Source: Dimargaris cristalligena (taxonomy: Eukaryota > Kickxellomycota > Dimargaritomycetes > Dimargaritales > Dimargaritaceae). From it: a stretch of 31,862 nucleotides of DNA. A program made the translations under genes and the position numbers. The DNA is taken from assembly GCA_027576995.1 (NCBI GenBank), contig JANBQC010000316.1, positions 1 through 31,862 of the forward strand, in the 5' to 3' direction. The number at the start of each line of letters is the position of its first letter. The first letter of the stretch is position 1. A model generated the notes under the pieces. That model was given only the letters and a program-made list of their open reading frames with translations. It made no database searches and had not been told where the DNA came from. Positions 1-10,340 of the stretch are shown piece by piece.

Positions 1-556
1 GCACTGGTAATTTTCGGGCGTATTAGGCATCCGGTTTTTATGGCCTGGTGTAGTATGCCGGGAAATGGACACCTCACCACTGGGGGGTCATATTCATGTT
101 TCTCTTACTTGCATGTCTTCATATATTACTGTTATCGATTATTCGGACATCACTCGATAATATCAAGTGAAGAGAGTGTCCTGATCATTTTGCGGCTTTT
201 CTCTTATTATTGTATTGGCGCAATGTGTTAGCTCGCGAATTTTATTCAGTATACCTCTTCGACATAGTATTGATTACACGCCTTTTGCTTTGGAATAGTA
301 TAGTTATGGCCAGCAGTCGCCTGCTTTGAGGAATAGCATGTAGCCGTGAAATATTTTGCCCATTATTTCCAAAATTATTTCCCGTAGTTGGCCTTTTTTG
401 ACTCATTGACTACGGGAGGTAGTAATCTACCACTTCCAAAAGCCATGTCAATATGTTTCACTTGGCCATTTATATATGTAAGCTTGATTGGTTTATTCAT
501 AGATCGAACAGCTCCTTTGAACAGCCGCAATGCGCTAACTGAATGGTTTCAGGCCA
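1..556. other. Gene-free left edge
   Basis: I see no supported gene here. The only open frame is short and resembles nothing I know. The right part is the 3' flank of the minus-strand secreted-protein gene that ends at 557. Confidence 0.5.
492..497 (-). promoter_or_regulatory. Putative poly(A) signal AATAAA
   Basis: TTTATT on the plus strand reads AATAAA on the minus strand, about 60 bases past the stop of the 557-1264 gene. The second secreted paralog has the same hexamer at a similar distance (2445-2450), which supports the gene ends. Role inferred from position only. Confidence 0.4.
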
Positions 557-1264
557 TTATGTAATAATCGTGATGCCGGTGAGGTATTGGATTGATAACA
601 TGCGCATAATCTCCCTATCATAACTCGAGACATAAATATAGTTATTGTTTGCATCAATAGAGTCGATGATATAGCAGAACCCACCGGCAGATAGTTTAGC
701 CAACACGGATTCACGATAGGAGTCCTTCTTAGAGACATCGCCATTATACACGTTGATTCGGTATTTTCGAGTAGCCTGGGTGAGATCACAGTTCGAGGTA
801 GGCGTCGGTGTTGGCGTGGAAAAGGTTTTTGTCGGAGCGGTGGTGGACATTGCATCGGAAGTGGTGGTCGGTTCAGGAACAGGTTCTGTGGAAGTAGCCA
901 TATCTTCAGTGGTGGTGGTGCTGCTTTCGTAGGGGTTGGGACTCACCGTGGAGTCTGTAACGATATCATCTGTAGTGGTGGTGGTAATTTCGTAGGGGTT
1001 AGGGCTTACTGTATAATCCGTAACAATATCGTCGGCAGTAGTACTTTCGTAGGGGTTCGGACTCACGGTGGAGTCAGCGACAATTTCATCGGTGGTAGAA
1101 GTGGTGGGATCCAAAGAGGTGACCGTGCTGGAAGCAAGAGGCCCACACTTCTGGGGACTGCCGCGACGTTGGAGGGAGAGGCAGTCGGGGTCTGCAGGTA
1201 GGGCGACAACGGTGCTTTGAAGGGCAACTACCACTCCGATGAAACACAGTAGAGACTGTTTCAT
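557..1264 (-). CDS. Small secreted protein with repeat linker
   Basis: A 235-residue single-exon frame. Residues 1-21 form a signal peptide (Lys2, then a long Leu/Val/Ala core). A conserved Asp-Cys segment and a dibasic Arg33-Arg34 follow, a likely Kex2-type processing site. Residues about 50-150 are a Thr/Ser/Pro-rich linker carrying three copies of a 19-21 residue unit built round TVSPNPYE, probably O-glycosylated. The last 75 residues form a compact domain with two Cys and an alternating strand-helix pattern. It recalls the ferredoxin-like I9 propeptide/inhibitor fold, but that is pattern inference only. The gene at 2515-3069 is a clear paralog: same layout, same Cys positions and the same LQRR...QKCGP segment. 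Function is unknown; an extracellular protease-inhibitor-like or effector-like protein is possible. The ATG at 1264 is chosen because it directly precedes the signal peptide. Confidence 0.8.
   Translation of the reverse strand: MKQSLLCFIGVVVALQSTVVALPADPDCLSLQRRGSPQKCGPLASSTVTSLDPTTSTTDEIVADSTVSPNPYESTTADDIVTDYTVSPNPYEITTTTTDDIVTDSTVSPNPYESSTTTTEDMATSTEPVPEPTTTSDAMSTTAPTKTFSTPTPTPTSNCDLTQATRKYRINVYNGDVSKKDSYRESVLAKLSAGGFCYIIDSIDANNNYIYVSSYDREIMRMLSIQYLTGITIIT
925..1105 (-). repeat. Three ~60 bp coding tandem repeats
   Basis: Three tandem units start at about 925, 988 and 1045 on the plus strand, each opening with TTTCGTAGGGGTT. Periods are 63, 57 and about 60 bases, all multiples of three. 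They encode the TVSPNPYE-centred linker units of the secreted protein. The frame-preserving length changes suggest expansion and contraction of the linker. Confidence 0.85.
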
Positions 1265-2300
1265 TATGAATTAAAGGTGTAACGTGGACTGAAATTCCTT
1301 CGACAATAGATGAGATAGTATGCTCGGATAAGCGAATCCTCAAGTGTAACCGGCAATTAATTAGAGATGGCAAATTTACTGATTTCCGCAGGTCAAAAAG
1401 GGGGGAATGGTATTATTAATCGAACCACGCAATCACACAAGTAAAATGTAGCAGCAGGAAATGGGCGGAGAACGGCCGCTTTAATAGAAGCGGAAATGAG
1501 ATGTTAGCGATGGGTGGCTTTTTTGGTTGTAGGCAAATCCACCCAAAGGCAAATCTCCAGGCTTCGCTTCCAGTATTCGTGGAGTGAACTAAAAATATAG
1601 GTTTACTTTCCATCCCCATCCGCTCCCACCTCATCACTTGCCCCAATGTGTGCGTGTGTCTAGCGAATCCTCTAACAGCGGCAATCAATTCAGCCCACTA
1701 AACTGGTGACCAACAATCACCGTCCAGCACATCCATCCCGGTGGACGCGTGTGTATAAATTTAGCTCGACTGTGTGATTCAAATTGGGAAACAATGGAGC
1801 TAGGATGTCCATTTTCGGCGAATGTACGTCGGCGGAGTTGTCATTATACAGTCGAAATTCATACATTAATCTACTCATTTTTGTGTTTCCTATGTACCTA
1901 CTGATTGACAGTAAAATTCATAATAAAGTCGGAGTTACGGAGCTGATTCACTATTGGAAAGCTGCTCTTGTCAGCCCCTTCGTAGTTTCTGATGGGCATG
2001 TGGATAAGTTATCGACGGCTTCGTCCCTCATCTATGTGCTTGTCTATTGAAAAGGCATTGGCTGCCAGAGTATTACGGACGATATGGTGGGAATTCAATA
2101 CTTTGGCTTAGCTGTTCAGCTGATATTTGTGTGGACAAATAGAAGGTGTATTTTATAAAAATTGCTAAAATCTAACCCATAAAATGCATTTTCAGGCGGG
2201 CAGCCTGGGCGGACCTCCCCCATATGGTTTGCGTTGGCACTCCAAACGTGACCATCCAGAATTATTGAATTGACACACTTAAACTAATATGGCTGATATT

Positions 2301-2432
2301 CGTCCAGGCTGTATAACGAATAATCCATTTGATGAGGTAAATATTACTGGTCAAAAGTTATTCTCCCACATATTATCCCATACACATATTGTGTAAAATC
2401 TTATACAGTTGGGTTGAAGTTCACCCATATTG
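2301..2432 (+). repeat. Dispersed intergenic repeat, copy A
   Basis: About 130 bp that aligns along its length with 4638-4767 in the same orientation. Shared blocks include CTGTATAACGAA, AATATTACT, TCCCATACAC and TTCACCCAT. Identity is roughly 70-75% by eye. The two copies bracket the second secreted-protein gene, so an old tandem duplication or a dispersed element family could explain them. Confidence 0.65.
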
Positions 2433-2444
2433 ATTAACAGTAAG

Positions 2445-2450
2445 TTTATT
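2445..2450 (-). promoter_or_regulatory. Putative poly(A) signal AATAAA
   Basis: TTTATT on the plus strand reads AATAAA on the minus strand, about 65 bases past the stop of the 2515-3069 gene. This matches the arrangement at its paralog (492-497). Confidence 0.4.
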
Positions 2451-2514
2451 GTTGACGGCGCAATCGACTCACTCAAGCGCAATTTATAATTGAAACGTAA
2501 GTCAAATAAATATT

Positions 2515-3069
2515 CTATACCGCGTTGATGCTCTGGACGTGGGCCAAAGTCGCATACTGAGGGATAAGGTCTGCAAAGGTTCGGACAAAGACATAGTTAC
2601 CAATGGTGTTGATGGAAACAACCTTGTGGCAAAGGCCACTCTGTTCCAACGCAGCCAAGAATTCATTGCGGTATTGAGTCTTTTGCTCTTCACCAGTACC
2701 AAAAATTTTCATTAGGTAAACCCTGCTTTTTATAGAATCAGGTTCGCAGGTTGATGTGGGAGTGGGTGTGGCCGAAGACACAGTTGAGGTTGGCCCGATA
2801 GCGGTGGGCTCCGGGGTGGGGTTAGTGGTGGTGTCCAGGTTCACGGTAGTGGTGTTGCTTTCTTCGGGGGCCGTGGGGGTAGCAGTGGTGGTAGTCGTCG
2901 TCGGTTCCCAAGCCGAGGTCGTGGCATTATTGTGGGGGGAAGGGGGTCCACATTTCTGGTTTTCATCGCGACGCTGGAGATTAAAGCAATCAATGTCAAC
3001 GGGAGAGGCGAGCACAGCAGTTTGGAGGGTGGTCAGCGCCCCAACGAGGAACAACAGGGACAGCTTCAT
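2515..3069 (-). CDS. Small secreted protein, paralog of 557-1264
   Basis: A 184-residue single-exon frame. The signal peptide spans residues 1-21 (Lys2 and a Leu-rich core ending in LASP). Cys28, the LQRR dibasic site at 33-34 and a QKCGP motif follow in exact register with the paralog. The Thr/Pro linker (about residues 48-105) lacks the TVSPNPYE repeats and is shorter. The C-terminal 75-residue domain keeps both Cys and the same strand-helix rhythm, and could be an I9-like ferredoxin fold (inference). The gene is in the same orientation as its paralog with 1.25 kb between them, consistent with tandem duplication. I do not recognise a family by sequence and assign no function beyond likely secretion. 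Confidence 0.8.
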   Translation of the reverse strand: MKLSLLFLVGALTTLQTAVLASPVDIDCFNLQRRDENQKCGPPSPHNNATTSAWEPTTTTTTATPTAPEESNTTTVNLDTTTNPTPEPTAIGPTSTVSSATPTPTSTCEPDSIKSRVYLMKIFGTGEEQKTQYRNEFLAALEQSGLCHKVVSINTIGNYVFVRTFADLIPQYATLAHVQSINAV

Positions 3070-3273
3070 AGTGAAAGAGTGGCTTAAGGCTAAACGTAAT
3101 AAATCAAGACGATGCTGGTATTAAGACAATGCTCCCAACGAATGTAATGATGATACTAATGGCCGCCGTAATATCGAGACAGTGTAGTCCGAAATGAGCT
3201 GGTACAGATACTAAGGGGATAGAGAGACGAAATGTGTAGGGCAACTTCGCCCATGTGTATTAGCGGAGAGGGA

Positions 3274-3281
3274 CTTATATA
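3274..3281 (-). promoter_or_regulatory. Putative TATA box
   Basis: The minus strand reads AATATATAAG here, about 205 bases upstream of the ATG at 3069. It lies in otherwise GC-balanced DNA, so it is a reasonable core promoter candidate for the secreted-protein gene. Position-based inference. Confidence 0.3.
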
Positions 3282-4637
3282 TTACCGCCCTCAACTGGGG
3301 AGACATCGATGCCCATCCTCGTTGGAAAGTTGGATGATTTTCGGCGGTTTTCACTTATTTTCTCTGTTAGCTCCACGGTAAACTACTAAATTGAGCAGCT
3401 TTGTACCTCCTTTATTTTGGTGAATCCTACTATTGGACAATATGGGAGAAGTTCATACAAGCTGTAGTACTCTTTGATCAGCGGCCCAGGCTTAGATCTC
3501 CTTATTGTAGGCAAGAAGAGCGCCCGCTATTGAAACTGTAAAACCTCCTGCTTGTCATTTAAAGAACCTTGGAGGCATGGGAAGATTGCCACTATAGTGA
3601 ATGTATAGCAGTGAGCAGCTTGATTTACTGGGCCAATCATTACCCTCCGGTTCTCGTCGAAACCACACCCACAACTACTGGATTATAATGATTAGTCTGG
3701 GTTCACTTTGCTCAAGGAAGAGTATCAGAGCAATGTGTCCTAGGAGTCGTTGGGTATTACCTCGAGCCGTTTGGCCGAAACTCAATTGACAGTATATGGA
3801 AATGTGCCTATACTAATTGAACATATAGGAAATGCTTCCAGGGATTAAATTGTATAGCCAAGCGGATTGTTTTCAATGCCGATGCGAATGCATATTGGCC
3901 TTATAAGCATCCACCCAATCGAATAATGAAATAATATTGTACACCTCTATTGATACCTACTCGACTGCCGTCAAGGTGGACGGCTTAAAGAAAAAATATA
4001 TACGTGGTATCCATTAGATCTATTGGAAATTGATCAGTATCGACTGAGTGGGGGTTGCAACCAGCCCGGGGACAGATACGTATGTCGTCAATCGTTGGTG
4101 GAATGTGCTCAATTAAATAGAGGATACTCCCAAAGTCGATATGACCATTACATAATGGAGCCCGTATGAGCAGGATCATTGGGATTTTGGTTTTATAATT
4201 ATGAACCAGTGTGGATTATTTGTTTTTATTATGGGGTTGAGTACTGCTAGCGGTTGGGGCTAGATTACCAATTTCTCTTACGCGTCCCCCGCTACACCGA
4301 AGTTCTATGGTTCTGGTTGGAATCTAGCTGAGTACCACGAAGCCTTCTTATTTAAAAATGATCCACTCCAGTGACTAATGAGGTATATTGGTTTATTTTT
4401 AGGTTCTAGTCACCTGAAGTGCGAACTCCAGTTGCGCCACATCATCATAAACCCACGAGACTGAAATGACCATTCTTGGTTGTTATTCGGAGGCGAATCA
4501 ACCACTAGCTATTTGGCAAATTAGATTCATGGCGTGTACCCTGTTTATTGATTATCGTTAGTTTATTCGTCCCAGAGAAATTCAGGATAGCAAACTCGCT
4601 TTGGAATGGTTAGCCTCAAGGCAAATGTAGGAGAAGT

Positions 4638-4767
4638 TCATCCAAGCTGTATAACGAAAAATCCATTAGATTCGGCCAATATTACTAGTTAAAAATACAT
4701 TTCCCATATATTTTCCCATACACGTATAATGTAAACCCTTCTATAGCTGGGCCGAATTTCACCCATG
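4638..4767 (+). repeat. Dispersed intergenic repeat, copy B
   Basis: Aligns with 2301-2432 in the same orientation, about 2.3 kb away, with many substitutions and few small indels. Its left edge also matches 3439-3467. No terminal repeats or coding potential are visible, so the class of repeat is undetermined. Confidence 0.65.
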
Positions 4768-5100
4768 TCGTCTTTAAAATAACCTTAGATAGCAGTGGGC
4801 CTATGGTTTCAGGTGATAATAACTTTGAGCAATTTTAATGTTATCGTGGGGGTCTGGATATGAAATCAGATAATCTAGTTTGGTGTAGATAATCAAGGCC
4901 ATCGCCAGAAGCCCCCCCCTTTTAATGGTGGGTCTGGGGCAGTCTAACGTACACATTCCGAGACCTTGAATGCCCTCTATCTACTCTGGGGCAAGAGGCT
5001 CTACCCACAAAGGCCCCTCCCCTCCCCAACCCAGATCAGTCAAAAACCCAGCAGCTTCCATTTCTTAACTAACTTTACATTAATTTTTAATTTGTACACC

Positions 5101-6617
5101 ATGTCCACTGCAATGGCCCGCCGGGCTTATCCCATGGTTCCTTTGGTCTTCCGAATCGGGGCCCGACAGGGACGGCATTCTTTACAAATCCCCCATGTAC
5201 GCCGCACCCATGCCACAACCTCCGATTCAGCTCCTAATTCTACCAACTCCTCCACCGATCACAATGGTCCCTTGAACCGGTCCGGTGATGTCCAGCATTC
5301 CCTCGAAACCGCTACCCGGCATTGCCAAGATCTCGTACGAACTAGTGACTACCAGGGGTACCTGGCGTCGCTATTCTTTCCCCAGCGGGTTCGCCCAGCG
5401 GTTTGGGCCCTGCGGGCTCTTAATGTGGAGCTGGCCAGTATTCGCGACACCGTGACTAACGAGACATTGGGTAAAATGAAATTTCTTTACTGGAAGCAGG
5501 CGCTTGAGCAGATTACCAAGGTAAGTATGGGCATGTAACCTAACATCCAGATCCTGGCAACAGCTAGGCGGATGATATGGATCTAAGATGATATATGGAT
5601 TATTTGCTTATGAAGCCAGCCCCGACGAATTAGTAAAATTAGAATAATATTTTTCACTCCAACCAGTAACCAATACAGCCCATGGGAAATGGACGGGTCG
5701 ACTTATTATAAGGACAACCCTGGTTAAAGTTTGATCTAATACTGGCCAAACCCTACTACGAATGTACATGTCTGCTAGAAAACCCAATCCGCTCAACATC
5801 CGATCGCCGTACTACTTGCTGCCGCAATATCCTCGCTTGGTCTCAACCCAATTTGGCTGAATCGGCTCGTGGCCGAGCGGGAGAAAAACCTGGCCCACGC
5901 GACCTATTATTCGCTGGACGAAGTGGAGCAATACGCCGAAAACACGGCCTCGGCCCTCCTGTATCTACAACTAGAGTGTCTCGGTGTGAAGGACGTCAAG
6001 GCCGACCACTTGGCTAGTCACCTGGGTAAAGCGGTGGGGATCGCCACTTTTTTGCGCGCCACGCCCGCGAATGCAAAGAAAAGACTCGTATACCTGCCGC
6101 AGGATATTTTAGCCAAGGTAAGTCGATTGGATATCTAGAATATTAGGCCCACGTATCCTATCCCGTAGGAAATCACTGGGGCCTCCTTCGTTCAAATTTA
6201 TATATATCCACAAATATCCAGGGCTAGACCTGCGGTGCCCATCCCCTCACCCTTAAACTATTCTCGCACCATCATTAATTGTCCGTTCTTATTTAATTAT
6301 ATCGATTTCCTACCAATTAGCACAAAGTATCCCAAGAGAGCCTGTTTAGAGGTGGGCGGATAGAGGGGCTAGATGATGCCGTCTTTGAGATTGCCACTCG
6401 GGCCCACGACCATATCCTGACGGCCCAGAGCCACATTGAAAATGCCCAGTTACCATATACCACAGCGCTGCTTTCTACACTCCCATCGATTCATTATTTA
6501 CGGGCCTTAGAGAAAGCCAACTTTGACGTATTCGATCCTCGGTTGCGACACAATAATTGGCGGATGCCCTATTATATGTGGCAGGCCAACCGCAAGCAAC
6601 AACTATTTCAAAATTGA
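5101..6617 (+). CDS. NDUFAF6: Complex I assembly factor 6 (NDUFAF6-like)
   Basis: Three exons: 5101-5520, 5779-6117 and 6321-6617. The introns (258 and 203 bp) have GTAAGT donors, TAG acceptors and phase 0, giving 351 residues. The family is a non-catalytic relative of squalene/phytoene synthases that acts in mitochondria during assembly of NADH dehydrogenase. Visible hallmarks are the NVELASIRD segment near the end of exon 1, EREKNL then YAENTASALLYL in exon 2, then ADHLASHLGKAVGI with LRATP, and a C-terminal FDVFDP block in exon 3. The N terminus is Arg-rich with few acidic residues, as expected for a mitochondrial targeting peptide. The ATG at 5101 is preferred over an upstream in-frame ATG at 4966, which would place about 45 poorly conserved residues ahead of the presequence. 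The gene is convergent with PAM16. Confidence 0.93.
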
Positions 6618-6658
6618 GGGTTTCCCAATCGAGGTTGAGCGCAGTTGGACTCAGTGAT

Positions 6659-6664
6659 AATAAA
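6659..6664 (+). promoter_or_regulatory. Putative poly(A) signal of NDUFAF6
   Basis: AATAAA lies 42 bases after the stop at 6617 and before the convergent PAM16 gene. It marks the likely 3' end of the transcript. Confidence 0.45.
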
Positions 6665-6971
6665 TGATTATTTCAGATGGTCTTATTTACCCTACAAAGG
6701 GAGAAGGGGTGGGGGGTCACTCCAGGAATTGTTCGTTAGACTGTCAGTATGATAAGGTAGGATTTAACAGATTCTAGAGGAGTTCGAGTCTTTATTGGAC
6801 TATATCTTTGGTTACGAACCATCTCGCGCAACAAATGAGCACAAACAAAGTAAGAAGCCCAGGAATACGTGATTTTGTGGGAGTACTGAAGAGAAACATA
6901 AAGAAAAAATCCGGGATGCTCTATTTTAACTAGCCGTAAGACTGGTCGGTCGCCCTTCATTAGATGAGCGG

Positions 6972-7727
6972 CTAGGACGACGATGATGGTGGTGGTGGCG
7001 GTGGGGATGATGGGCCAGCCTCGGGCGTGGGCTCTTTCTTGGCCATCTCTAGCTCCAGTCGCTCTTTAGCCCGTACGATCTTAGACTGCAGGTAAAACGA
7101 GCCGCCTTTTTTGGAATCGTTCATCTTAAACAGTTTATCGTAATGTTCCAGAATCTCCTCCTTGGTGGCACCCTTATTGACATTGAGAATTTGGTAAGCC
7201 TCGTCCAGGACCATGCCCGTTTGACGGGTTGCCGCATCAGCCGAGGACTTGGCGGCGTTGGCAGCGTGGCGGTTAGCCGAATCTAGATTGGGGAAATGAG
7301 TGTAGACAAACGGGGGAGGGGGATTCGTGGTTAGAATATATATCGGGTTCATATAGCTCAATTAATACTGTGAACAAGCGCGGCTAATTGGGGCATTCAA
7401 ATAAGTGAAAAATTCCATGATATTCTAGCGCCATTGCTACTAAAGTGTTGAATTGCCGCCGGCTATTGAATTGGGGTACAGTTGGTTGCCAACGACTTCG
7501 AAAAAAGGACATAAGAGTCCAGTACTACATGCTCGATTTTCTAACACACATAAAGGGTACGATTGGGACAGTTACGGTGGACTCATTCGAGAATAAGAGG
7601 GCCCTGGTGGGGTGGGTTGGGGTAGTTACTTACTCGCAGCAGCCTGCTTATAGGCCTCGACGAAAGCCCGGCCGACGATCTGGGTGCCGGTCAGGATCAC
7701 CTGTATTAAAACCTTGGGGGCCGACAT
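6972..7727 (-). CDS. PAM16: TIM23 motor subunit Pam16/Tim16
   Basis: Two exons on the minus strand: 7634-7727 (donor GTAAGT) and 6972-7282 (acceptor TAG), split in phase 1, giving 134 residues. Pam16 is the J-like protein that binds and restrains the J-protein Pam14/Tim14 in the presequence translocase motor at the inner mitochondrial membrane. Exon 1 encodes the hydrophobic N terminus with GRAFVEAYKQAA. Exon 2 continues into the J-like domain: GMVLDEAYQILNV, then KLFKMND, then GGSFYLQSKIVRAKERLE, typical of the family. The HPD triad of active J-proteins is absent, as is usual for Pam16. The tail is Pro/Ser-rich (six Pro then four Ser). The start at 7727 begins MSAPKVLIQV, and the join restores an uninterrupted family match. 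A minus-strand AATAAA lies at 6791-6796. Confidence 0.93.
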
Positions 7728-10316
7728 GAGGAAGTAGAATGAGCCGGTAAATGAATAATATAAAAAAAGGGGAGCTAGCTCGGGGGACCACCGGTTAGAC
7801 GAAACCTAGAATCGGGTTGAAATAGTGGGGCTTGGATCTGAGGAAACTGAAGGGTTTTTGAAGGACTGCTTGGGAGGTGGGGGCGGGATCGGTGTAGCAC
7901 TCGATGGTCAATTGTGAGCAGGGTTTGAATAGACGAATGGCCCAGGTTGCTGCGACGCCCGACGGGAGAGGGAATTAATACTGGTGGAATGGGCGGAACT
8001 CGATGTAAATTGGAGAAGCGGGCAGTAGGAGGAAAAGCGAACTAAGAAGGTCCAAGGCCTTGGGAAAGGAAATGGGCTGCGAATCCGTGGCTAGTATTCT
8101 TAGCCGGTGGATATAATATTTGATTGATTTTAAATTGCCTCAGCACTTGGTCCAGTCATATTTCTTGGGGAGGGCACTCTAGATTAGGGTGATTACGACT
8201 CGCCTAGTTAAGTCAACGTGACCCGAAAATCATCCGCAGTCGTCGCCTGTTAGTGGATTGGCTGATGGGGCTGGCTTCTGAATAGAGCCCGAGAAACGGA
8301 AAAGCACTAGGGATTACTACGGCTTGTATTGGATATAAGAGCCCGTTAATGATTGTAGCAGTAATAACATATTTATTGAATACATTCTCAATTCCTTGGT
8401 GGCATAATAAAGGTGGTGCTGAAGCAAGTGAATGGACTCCCCATGCTAAACACATGCGTAGGTGGAGGATATTTATTACTGGCCCATGGCTATTTTCTGA
8501 GGCGCAGTATCATGAGCACGCCTCGCAGATGTATTCTTTCGACGGAATAGAAGTAGGTAAAAAATAGTGGCATGCAGTTGGTACAAGTCCTAGCCCTGCC
8601 ATGACTTATCATCCGATACGGACGTCAGCTATATTCCTAAATACACAATCCCTAGCAACTCGCCCACAGGATATATGAATATCCAAAATGAATCCATCTA
8701 ATATCGGCAATATGCAATACCCGTTGGTTATAACCTGTTAACAGCCTGAATGGGGGTATTCCGGGCTATGTTGCATTCGGAAGCTGGAAGAGGGCAGGCG
8801 AGTTAAAATCCCCATCCTGGGGGACAATTCACATACCACATTGCCCGTCTTCCGTGGTGATACCCAAATTGACAGGCTGCTCCTTTTAATATAATGGACC
8901 TGCATTCGGCCATATGCGACTTAGTGGGTTACATCAGCTGTGATGCGGCCTGATCCAGAATCACAAATACAGCGTACCTTCCGCTGAATACCCATGATAG
9001 CATGCCCGTTTGGTAACTGCATTCACAGGGCATCGATTAGCAGTCCCAGTAGAGGTCGTGGTAGGGTCCAGCGGCCGACTCCACAATCTTTCATGCCAAA
9101 TAGTAGCCATAAAAACCAAAGGGTATAGAGGGGCAGTCGCTCATACAGAGGCGCATGCCAAAACGGTCAGCGGGGAAACCAGGGCGACACTGTAGCACCT
9201 CGTCCATGTGGTACAGCCACTTCAAGGTGCGATAGAATTGATTGCGGAAACGACGACAGTGTGGTAGGAAGGGGAAAGGGGTGAGTTGGATTGTAGGGTA
9301 TAGTCCATGGCCAAGATTCCCCGAAAGTTTCTCAGACACGGTCCTAGAAACGGGTATCGAGTTGATATAACACGAAGCCCGGGGGTGACTCGCAGGATTA
9401 ATTGTTTAGAGTGAAAGAATAGCAGTATGATATCCTGGGTGGGTCGATCGAGGAAGGGTTAATCTAGATATTAGTATGGTAATTAAAAGTGGCGCCCCTG
9501 ACTATGTCGTTCTCCCCAATCCTACCTCCGCTTTCACCACCACCTTCTTATCATCTCTTTTTCTAGCAGGTCAAAGTAGTTTAACGATAGCAACGCAAGC
9601 GAAAATAAACATTTCCTTTTCCTACGTGTATGTATTTAATTTTCTTTTTTGTTAAAAAACACGGACCAATGCCTATTACATCGAGCCTCGCCTGCTGTCG
9701 TATGTAGACGGTAAAGTATGAGAGCTCGTAGACTGTCTGCGGAGCCGGCATGATCTATAACGCGCTTCCTAATGGAACAATGAAACAACTTTATCGGCGC
9801 GGAAGTCAATAGCGATAATGTGGGACCGATGTAGGACAATTCTCCACTGTGAACTTGGCTCCCTTTTTTCGCTATTACTTGGTCATTAAATCTCATCCTC
9901 TCGTTATATCCAGACCGGTGGGGTTTCAAAATGGGAAAGACGAGGAGAAGGCAGCAGGCGCACTCCATTAATAGTTATCCCCTACGATATCGCCTATGTG
10001 CCTTTTTTTATTGAATTAAAAAAACGGGACTGTCCCCTTTTGCGAAAGCGGAGCCAACGAACTACCCTCCCCGCCCTTTCACTGTCCACCCGCCGGGGTT
10101 ACATTGTAACCATTTTTGGTGTCGTTAACTCGTCAGTGGAGGAGGTGGTACAGACTCCCACCAGCAAATCCCGCATCGAAATAGCCGTCTCAATATAAAG
10201 CATCAACTGTGATTTTAGGTTCCGAAAAGGAATGGGTGCCAGCGGGCATCCAAAGGGCGGGGTGTAGTATATTATTATTGAAAAAAATACACCAAAATGT
10301 ATAAATATAAATATAC

Positions 10317-10340
10317 TAATAATAATAATAATAATAATAA
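10317..10340 (+). repeat. (TAA)8 microsatellite
   Basis: Eight uninterrupted TAA units in an AT-rich patch preceded by TATAAATATAAATATAC. A simple-sequence repeat. Confidence 0.95.

Larger units (their letters stand above)
1265..2514. other. Intergenic between secreted paralogs
   Basis: No gene is supported. A TATAAAT at about 1752 precedes a short plus-strand frame (ATG at 1805, 81 codons) that I do not recognise and do not call. The right part carries one copy of a dispersed repeat (2301-2432). Confidence 0.4.
3070..5100. other. Gene-free stretch with repeat remnants
   Basis: About 2 kb with no supported gene; the few short frames look random. It holds the promoter side of the secreted gene, repeat copy B (4638-4767), and a 28 bp partial match to that copy's left edge at 3439-3467 (shared GAGAAGTTCAT and CAAGCTGTA). 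Confidence 0.45.

Noticed and set aside
1805..2050. 81-codon plus-strand frame downstream of a TATAAAT
   Set aside because: No recognisable domain, AT-rich random-looking composition and no paralog in the window. The TATA match alone is weak.
2756..3124. 122-codon Val/Gly-rich plus-strand frame
   Set aside because: It is the antisense shadow of the Thr-rich linker of the secreted gene at 2515-3069.
4966..5100. Upstream in-frame ATG of the NDUFAF6-like gene
   Set aside because: The added 45 residues do not resemble a targeting peptide, while the frame from 5101 starts with an Arg-rich presequence.
8213..8567. Opposed 72-80 codon frames
   Set aside because: They overlap on opposite strands, neither resembles a protein family, and there is no intron signal linking them to neighbours.
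9636..9968. 110-codon minus-strand frame
   Set aside because: No homology or domain pattern recognised and codon use unlike the real genes. It is probably chance.
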